The notes below the pieces were generated by a model. The model ran no database searches. It was not told the origin of the DNA and was given only the letters and a program-made list of their open reading frames with translations. The position numbers and the translations under genes were made by a program. Below, piece after piece: positions 57,653 to 64,000 of a stretch of DNA of 64,000 nt (its first letter is position 1; each line of letters opens with the position of its first letter). Location: the NCBI RefSeq assembly GCF_023702635.1, contig NZ_CP098455.1, positions 1,860,001 through 1,924,000 on the forward strand. Reading direction: 5' to 3'. This stretch comes from Spongiibacter taiwanensis (lineage in GTDB: Bacteria; Pseudomonadota; Gammaproteobacteria; Pseudomonadales; Spongiibacteraceae).

Positions 57653-58375
57653 CTAGCTTTCTGCCAAAGCCTGGCGCTGGGCAGCAATCAATTCGCCAAT
57701 ACCCTTCTCGGCCAGATCCATCATGGCATCCATCTCTTGCCGACTGAAAGTCATGCCCTCGGCGGTGCCCTGCACCTCGATGATGCCGCCCTGATCGTCC
57801 ATCACCACATTCATATCGGTTTCCGCGGCGGAGTCCTCTAGGTAATCCAGGTCCAGCACCGGCTGCCCCTTAAACACACCGACAGAAACGGCGGCCACCA
57901 TTTTCTGCAGCGGCTGGCCGCTGATCACACCCCGGGCCTGCAAGCTGGCAATGGCATCAGCCAGAGCCACATAGGCGCCGGTGATAGACGCGGTGCGGGT
58001 ACCACCATCGGCCTGAATCACATCGCAGTCCAGGGTGATGGTCACCTCACCGAGGGCTTTCAGATCCACCGCCGCCCGCAGGGAGCGACCGATGAGCCGC
58101 TGAATTTCCTGAGTGCGACCGCTCTGCTTGCCTTTGGCCGCTTCGCGCATCATGCGGCTGCCCGTGGAGCGAGGCAGCATGCCATACTCCGCGGTGATCC
58201 AGCCCTGCCCCTTACCCCGCAGAAAGCGCGGTACTTCCTGGTCGACCGAGGCGGTGCAAATCACCTTGGTATTGCCCGTTTCAATCAGCACCGACCCCTC
58301 CGCATGGCAAGTAAAACCGCGCTGGATGCGCAGGGTTCGTTTCTCATCAAAAAGACGCTGACTGGGACGCTGCAT
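57653..58375 (-). CDS. rph: Rph, ribonuclease PH
   Basis: RNase PH trims tRNA 3' ends by phosphorolysis. The 240-residue protein has the PH-family start [31 protein letters not shown], the catalytic core [21 protein letters not shown] with its arginines, [20 protein letters not shown], and [21 protein letters not shown] with the catalytic Asp. It is divergent from yicC, as in Pseudomonas. Confidence 0.98.
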   Translation of the reverse strand: MQRPSQRLFDEKRTLRIQRGFTCHAEGSVLIETGNTKVICTASVDQEVPRFLRGKGQGWITAEYGMLPRSTGSRMMREAAKGKQSGRTQEIQRLIGRSLRAAVDLKALGEVTITLDCDVIQADGGTRTASITGAYVALADAIASLQARGVISGQPLQKMVAAVSVGVFKGQPVLDLDYLEDSAAETDMNVVMDDQGGIIEVQGTAEGMTFSRQEMDAMMDLAEKGIGELIAAQRQALAES

Positions 58376-58507
58376 TGTTCACCTCGCTGAATTCACTGAG
58401 GCGCAGAGTATAAAGGAAGCACTGCACAACCCCCAGCCAAACAGCAGATAGCCCAGGGCAAAAACTGATAGACTGCCGGTCCGAGCAAGAGGTATTGAGG
58501 TATTTCC

Positions 58508-59374
58508 GTGACCGTATCCAGCATGACCGCGTTCGCCCACCTGCGCAGCGAATTTTCCTGGGGCAGTGCCACCTGGGAGCTGCGCTCCGTGAATCACCGC
58601 TACCTCGAACTGAGCTTCAAACTTCCCGAAGCCTGGCGCCAGCTGGAACCGGTGTTGCGCGACAGCCTGCGCAAGCAGCTGCAACGCGGCAAGCTCGAAT
58701 GCAGCCTGCGCGTTCAAATGCAGGAGCAAAGCCGAGACCTCAAACTCAACAACCAGCTGGTCAACCAGATTTTGCAGGCCGCTAACAGTTTGCGCTCCGA
58801 CATCGCCCACGCCGCCCCCATCAACGTGCTGGAGTTAATGCGCTGGCCCGGGGTGATGGAGAGCGCTGAGATCGATGGCGATGCTATCCAGAAGGAGCTC
58901 GCCGCCAGTTTTGAACAGGCCCTGACCAGCCACGTCGAAAACCGCGAGCGCGAGGGCAAGGCCCTGGGCGAACTGGTAAATCAGCGCCTCGACAGCATCG
59001 AGGCCATCGTCACCGAAGTGCGCGGCAAAATGCCGGATATCGTCAACCTGCAAAAGACCAAGCTGCAGCAACGTTTGGCTGAGCTGCAGGTCGAGCTGGA
59101 CCCGGAGCGGCTAGAGCAGGAAATTGCCCTACTGGCGCAAAAGGCCGATGTGGATGAAGAACTGGATCGCCTCGACACCCACGTTGCCGAAGTGCGCCGG
59201 GTGATCCGCAAGGGCGGCGCGGTGGGGCGCCGGCTGGACTTCTTAATGCAAGAACTCAACCGGGAGGCCAATACCCTGTCCTCCAAGGCTGTCGTGGTCG
59301 ACAGCACCCAGGCCGCAGTGGAGTTAAAGGTGCTGATCGAGCAAATGCGGGAACAGATTCAGAATCTGGAGTAA
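58508..59374 (+). CDS. yicC: YicC family endoribonuclease-like protein
   Basis: This encodes 288 residues from the GTG at 58508 (gagg upstream). The N-terminus SMTAFAHLRSEF-WGSATWELRSVNHRYLELSFKLPE and the C-terminus GGAVGRRLDFLMQELNREANTLSSKA are the YicC N- and DUF1732-type signatures. YicC has been linked to RNA decay and to stationary-phase growth. It comes before gmk-rpoZ-spoT, but a DMT transporter gene is inserted in this lineage. Confidence 0.95.
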   Translation: MTVSSMTAFAHLRSEFSWGSATWELRSVNHRYLELSFKLPEAWRQLEPVLRDSLRKQLQRGKLECSLRVQMQEQSRDLKLNNQLVNQILQAANSLRSDIAHAAPINVLELMRWPGVMESAEIDGDAIQKELAASFEQALTSHVENREREGKALGELVNQRLDSIEAIVTEVRGKMPDIVNLQKTKLQQRLAELQVELDPERLEQEIALLAQKADVDEELDRLDTHVAEVRRVIRKGGAVGRRLDFLMQELNREANTLSSKAVVVDSTQAAVELKVLIEQMREQIQNLE

Positions 59375-59861
59375 CGCCGGTTCAGAACTGGCGAGCATCT
59401 CTTCTCACCTTTTAATCAGCAAAACCAGGCCTCGCCTTGCTCGCGAAAGCCCACTACTGTCCGGAATAATTTTTATATCGTCATGCTCGCGAACGCGGGT
59501 ATGACCATCTTTCAGGCTCTCGCAAGTCAAGTCTCGCCCCGGCATATTCTGTTTCCGCTCACGATTTAAAGCCGCGGCTCAATCTATACCGGACAGCAGT
59601 GCGCGCAGGTGGGCACACCGAGCCACCCGTCAGGACACATCAAGGGATACCCGCTTCTGCGGTCATGACAGCGAGGCCCCGAAGCCAGAACAAAGCAGCC
59701 TTGCAGCCCAAACAAATAAGTTACCAACAGTGAATTTCCACGTCGCGACAATCCGCTAAGCAAACCGGTCAGAAATCGCAGTTCTGGCGCAAATCAATGT
59801 GGTAACCTGCGCCCCCACACGCGGCAATTGCTCGCCGCCCCGGCGCCACCAGGAACCACCC
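59375..59861. other. 487-bp intergenic region
   Basis: It holds copy B of the MITE-like element (about 59453-59608). I see no gene in the rest. Confidence 0.7.
59453..59608. repeat. Dispersed MITE-like element, copy B
   Basis: It is inverted relative to copy A at 7761-7932. Edges are actactgtccgg on the left and ccggacagcagtgcgcgc on the right, forming near-perfect inverted ends. The 59457-59558 core (102 bp) pairs base for base in length with 7819-7920. It is non-coding. Confidence 0.75.
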
Positions 59862-60761
59862 GTGACAACCGCATCTTCACAAGCCCCCCACAATCACCTC
59901 AAAGCCGACGCGCTGTTGCTGCTCGCCAGCCTGACTGCGGCAGCAGGTTGGATATTCTCCAGAGAAGCCCTGAGTGGTTTTGCGCCTCTGTCCTTTATGG
60001 CACTGCGCTTTTCCCTGGCCGGCCTCATTCTGGCGTTCTGGGGTCGCCGGCAGCTGGCGAGGCTGTCCAGCAAAGACTGGCGCAATGCCGCCGTGGTGGG
60101 CGGTCTGTTTGGCATTGCCATGGTGTTCTGGGTTATCGGTTTGAAAACCACTGAGCACGTCGGGGTCGGGGCCTTCCTGACCTGCCTCGGCCTGGTGTCG
60201 GTCCCGCTGCTGACGCTGCTGTTTGGCGAGCGGGCCTCGCCCTCGGTGTATCTGGCGATTCCGGTGGCCGTCGCAGGCCTGGCCTGCCTGTCCCTCGACA
60301 GCCATTTCAGCCTTGGCATGGCCGAACTGTGCTTTCTGATGGCGGCACTGTTTCTGGCATTGATGTTTATTTTGAACAGCCACGCCGCGGCGCGGATTCC
60401 AGCGCTCCCCCTCACCGCCATACAGCTGCTGATTACCGGCGCCATTACCGGTATCGGCGCACTGGGTTTTGAGCAGTGGAGTTTTACGCAGCCAGCCGAT
60501 ATCTGGGGCTGGTTTGCCGCCAGCCTGGTGTTTGCTACCTGTGTGCGTTTCTGGGTTCAAACCCATGCCCAGGGCATGGCACCCCCCAGTCACAGCGCCA
60601 TTATCATGACGCTGGAACCGGTGTGGACCGCCTTACTGGCAGCGTTATGGCTGGGCGAGCGGATGAGCACCCTGCAGATCACCGGCTGCGGGCTGATCTT
60701 CCTCGCCATGCTGGTCAATCGCGGCCCGGCCCTGCGCCTGTGGCTGCGGACATTATTTTAA
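59862..60761 (+). CDS. DMT-family (EamA) transporter
   Basis: This encodes 299 residues from the GTG at 59862 (agga upstream); the longer frame upstream is not membrane-like. It has ten hydrophobic helices in two EamA repeats: the first begins LLASLTAAAGWIFSREAL and LSFMALRFSLAGLILAF, the second includes MALGL-like SHSAIIMTLEPVWTALLAALWLGE. These are drug/metabolite exporters of unknown substrate. It sits between yicC and gmk, an insertion relative to Pseudomonas, near the repeat element. Confidence 0.88.
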   Translation: MTTASSQAPHNHLKADALLLLASLTAAAGWIFSREALSGFAPLSFMALRFSLAGLILAFWGRRQLARLSSKDWRNAAVVGGLFGIAMVFWVIGLKTTEHVGVGAFLTCLGLVSVPLLTLLFGERASPSVYLAIPVAVAGLACLSLDSHFSLGMAELCFLMAALFLALMFILNSHAAARIPALPLTAIQLLITGAITGIGALGFEQWSFTQPADIWGWFAASLVFATCVRFWVQTHAQGMAPPSHSAIIMTLEPVWTALLAALWLGERMSTLQITGCGLIFLAMLVNRGPALRLWLRTLF

Positions 60762-60846
60762 GCAGTGCTTTCCGGTTTGGAGTGGGGTTTGCCGGGAAAT
60801 TTTCTTGTACACTGAATGGCCCAGCCGGGGCGAACAACCGACATAA

Positions 60847-61554
<708 letters not shown>

Positions 61555-61632
61555 GGGCAGCGGCTTTGTTAAACTTGTCAACCTTGTCGGCGCAGTTTCG
61601 GCGCCGTAGTAAATGCATTTCAGGAAAAACTC

Positions 61633-61896
61633 ATGGCCCGTATTACCGTTGAAGACTGTCTGTCGGCAGTGGATAACCGCTTTGAACTCGTGATGGTTGC
61701 CAGCAAGCGCGCCCGCGCCCTTGCCACTGGCGGCAAAGAACCCCGCGTTCAGGAAGAAAGTGACAAGCCCACCGTACTGGCCCTGCGCGAAATTGCCGAC
61801 GGCAAAATCACCCGCGAAGAAATCATGGCCGCTGACCAGCAGCAGGAAGAGCCCGAGCTGGACCTGGAAGCTGAGTTGGGCAACGCGGCGCTATAA
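61633..61896 (+). CDS. rpoZ: RpoZ, RNA polymerase omega subunit
   Basis: This encodes 87 residues. It starts [30 protein letters not shown], the invariant omega sequence, and ends in an acidic tail. The ATG follows aggaaaaact. Omega helps fold RNA polymerase and forms part of the ppGpp binding site, and it stands between gmk and spoT. Confidence 0.98.
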   Translation: MARITVEDCLSAVDNRFELVMVASKRARALATGGKEPRVQEESDKPTVLALREIADGKITREEIMAADQQQEEPELDLEAELGNAAL

Positions 61897-61917
61897 CCGT
61901 GAACGGCTGGGGTGCGG

Positions 61918-64000
61918 ATGCATCAATACAGTATTTTCAATCCTGCCAGAAGCAGACCCGCGCCAGCGCAGACCGTTGACGCCCTAGCCCATACCCTTTC
62001 CGAGTACCTGCCTGCCGAGCAGGTCCAACAGATCAAACGCGCCTATTACTACGCCGAACAGGCCCACGAGGGTCAGAGTCGGCGCAGTGGCGAGCCCTAC
62101 GTCACCCACCCCCTGGCGGTAGCCAGCATCCTTGCCGAAATGCACATGGATGCCCAGAGCCTGATGGCCGCACTGCTCCACGACGTCATCGAAGACACCG
62201 CCGTGACCAAGCAGGCCCTGAGCAATCAGTTTGGCGAAACCGTGGCCGAGCTGGTGGATGGCGTATCCAAACTGACCCGGATCGAGTTCCAGTCCAAGGC
62301 CGAGCAGCAGGCGGAAAACTTCCAGAAAATGGCCCTGGCCATGGCCAAGGATATCCGCGTGATTTTGGTCAAGCTGGCCGACCGGCTGCACAACATGCGC
62401 ACCCTCGGCGTGCTCCGCGCCGACAAGCGCCGCCGCATCGCCCGGGAAACCCTCGAGATTTACGCCCCCATTGCCCAGCGCCTGGGCATGCACAAAGTGC
62501 GGGTAGAGTTTGAAGACCTGGGCTTTCAGGCGATGCACCCGATGCGTGCCCGGCGCATCCGCAAAGCCATCGAAGCCCGTTACGGCGACCGCAAGCGGGT
62601 GATGGAGTCGATCCGCGAGACCATCGAAAACTGCCTGACCGAAGAGGGCCACAGTGCCCAGGTATTAGGACGGGAAAAGCACCTGTTCAGCATCTACAGC
62701 AAGATGCGCAACAAGCGTAAGTCCCTGCGCGAAATCATGGACCTCTATGCCTTCCGTATTGTGGTCGACTCCGTAGACAGCTGTTACCGGGTTTTGGGTT
62801 GCGTCCACGGCCTGTACAAACCGGTGCCGGGCCAATTCAAAGACTACATCGCCATCCCCAAGGCCAACGGTTATCAATCGCTGCACACCGTTCTATTCGG
62901 TATGCAGGGGGTGCCCATCGAAATCCAGATTCGTACCCACGAAATGGAAGAGATGGCCAATAACGGCATCGCCGCCCACTGGCTATACAAGGCCAACGAA
63001 ACCGAACCCAAACGCAACTCCAGCCACGCCCGGGCCCGGCAGTGGGTACAGGGCCTGCTGGAAATGCAGCAACGCGCTGGCGACTCCCTCGAATTTATCG
63101 AGAACGTCAAAATCGATCTGTTCCCGGACGAGGTCTACGTGTTCACCCCCCGGGGCGACATTATGGAATTGCCCGCCGGAGCCACCGCCGTCGACTTTGC
63201 CTACGCCGTGCACAGCGACATCGGCAACAGCTGTGTGGCCTGCCGCATTAACCGCCGCCTGGCACCGTTGTCTGAACCCCTGCAAAGCGGCCAGACTGTT
63301 GAAGTGGTCACCACCCCCGGCGCCCAGCCCAACCCGGCCTGGCTGCACTTTGTGGTCACCGCCAAGGCCCGCTCCGGCATTCGCCACTTCCTCAAGCACC
63401 AGCGCCGCAACGAGGCAGTAAACCTTGGCAAGCGTATGCTCGACCGCGCATTGGCGAGCCTGTCAGAAAACCTGGCCGAGTTCGACGACGAGCAATTGCT
63501 GAAACTGGTGCACTCCACCCATGCCCGCAACATCGACAGTATTTTTGAGCAGATCGGCATGGGCAACCGGGTGGCCTACCTCACCGCCAAGCAACTGGTA
63601 AACCTGCGCGATGAAATCCGCGACACTGGCCGCGAAGATGTACCCCCGGCCCTGATGCGCGAAGCCATGGTCATTCACGGCACCGAGGGCTTCCTGGTTA
63701 ACTTCGCCCGCTGCTGTTACCCCATTCCCGGCGACCACATTGTCGGCATCGTCAGCTCAGAAAAAGGCGTGGTGGTGCACTGCGAAAACTGCCACAACAG
63801 CATTGCCCTGAGTAGCCAGCCCGAGCGAGTGGTACCCCTCACCTGGTCCGACAGCATCGAGCGGGACTTCTCGGTCGAACTCAAAGTTGAGCTGAGCAAA
63901 CAGCGCGGCATTATTGCTGTGTTAGCCACCCGGGTAAACGGCGCCGACGGCAGCATCGAAAAGATCAGCGTTGAAGACGAAAACCCCAAAATCAGCACCA
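61918..64000 (+). CDS. spoT: SpoT, bifunctional (p)ppGpp synthetase/hydrolase (partial, runs off the end)
   Basis: It reads in frame from the ATG at 61918 for 694 codons to the window end without a stop. The hydrolase HD domain is intact: HPLAVASILAEMHMDAQSLMAALLHDVIEDT with His88-Asp89. The synthetase domain follows (EKHLFSIYSKMRNK, YAFRIVVDSVDSCY, GYQSLHTVLFG near residue 320), then TGS (DEVYVFTPRGDIMELPAGATAVDFAYAVHSDIG). The later Zn/CC-type segment NFARCCYPIPGD and the start of the ACT domain are seen. Both catalytic halves look active, so this is a SpoT and not a RelA. It starts 21 bp after rpoZ. Confidence 0.96.
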   Translation, partial: MHQYSIFNPARSRPAPAQTVDALAHTLSEYLPAEQVQQIKRAYYYAEQAHEGQSRRSGEPYVTHPLAVASILAEMHMDAQSLMAALLHDVIEDTAVTKQALSNQFGETVAELVDGVSKLTRIEFQSKAEQQAENFQKMALAMAKDIRVILVKLADRLHNMRTLGVLRADKRRRIARETLEIYAPIAQRLGMHKVRVEFEDLGFQAMHPMRARRIRKAIEARYGDRKRVMESIRETIENCLTEEGHSAQVLGREKHLFSIYSKMRNKRKSLREIMDLYAFRIVVDSVDSCYRVLGCVHGLYKPVPGQFKDYIAIPKANGYQSLHTVLFGMQGVPIEIQIRTHEMEEMANNGIAAHWLYKANETEPKRNSSHARARQWVQGLLEMQQRAGDSLEFIENVKIDLFPDEVYVFTPRGDIMELPAGATAVDFAYAVHSDIGNSCVACRINRRLAPLSEPLQSGQTVEVVTTPGAQPNPAWLHFVVTAKARSGIRHFLKHQRRNEAVNLGKRMLDRALASLSENLAEFDDEQLLKLVHSTHARNIDSIFEQIGMGNRVAYLTAKQLVNLRDEIRDTGREDVPPALMREAMVIHGTEGFLVNFARCCYPIPGDHIVGIVSSEKGVVVHCENCHNSIALSSQPERVVPLTWSDSIERDFSVELKVELSKQRGIIAVLATRVNGADGSIEKISVEDENPKIST

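Overview
The window is a 64 kb chromosomal stretch of a GC-rich gammaproteobacterium. Several blocks keep the gene order I know from Pseudomonas: yggT-yggU-metX-metW-DUF4426-rdgB; argH ... algZ-algR-hemC-hemD-hemX-hemY; ilvE-glnE; DUF47-pit-argE; and rpmB-rpmG / radC-coaBC-algC-argB-slmA-pyrE-crc-rph-yicC-gmk-rpoZ-spoT. The blocks are joined in a different order from Pseudomonas and separated by lineage-specific genes. With the aromatic/alkane-type diiron hydroxylase, FadL and TonB-receptor genes, this fits a marine hydrocarbon-using lineage such as Spongiibacteraceae/Cellvibrionales. That placement is inference; no rRNA is present to confirm it.

Layout. 1-4.0 kb: methionine biosynthesis and nucleotide-pool cleaning operon, ending in an unusual 2Fe-2S protein. 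4.2-6.9 kb: envelope proteins and a LysE-type exporter. 7.1-15.4 kb: accessory region with a styrene-oxide-isomerase-like membrane protein, a XylM/AlkB-type hydroxylase, an AraC-type regulator, a TonB-dependent receptor and a FadL-type porin. 16.3-20.5 kb: tetrapyrrole operon hemCDXY (minus strand), then algR/algZ and a membrane-anchored beta-helix protein. 24.4-30.2 kb: argH and an RND efflux pair whose pump gene carries an in-frame stop. 30.3-35.3 kb: a strongly repetitive secreted protein, a three-gene glycosyltransferase/methyltransferase/alpha-barrel cassette and two orphan envelope proteins. 35.4-44.5 kb: ilvE, glnE, a lone GspE/PilB-type ATPase, the DUF47-Pit phosphate pair and argE. 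44.8-48.2 kb: a large lipoprotein and an outer-membrane barrel. 48.4-64 kb: ribosomal proteins and the radC-to-spoT housekeeping block; spoT runs off the end.

Most interesting candidate system: 7.1-15.4 kb. A XylM-like hydroxylase could make an epoxide or alcohol, and the StyC-like isomerase could turn an epoxide into an aldehyde. An AraC-type regulator lies beside a 21-bp-spaced direct repeat that looks like its operator, and two outer-membrane uptake proteins are close by. No electron-transfer reductase is encoded there, and substrate and pathway are unproven. Other notable items are a dispersed MITE-like element present twice (about 7.8 and 59.5 kb), the interrupted RND pump, and the tandem-repeat secreted protein. 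I saw no tRNA, rRNA, CRISPR array, transposase or prophage.
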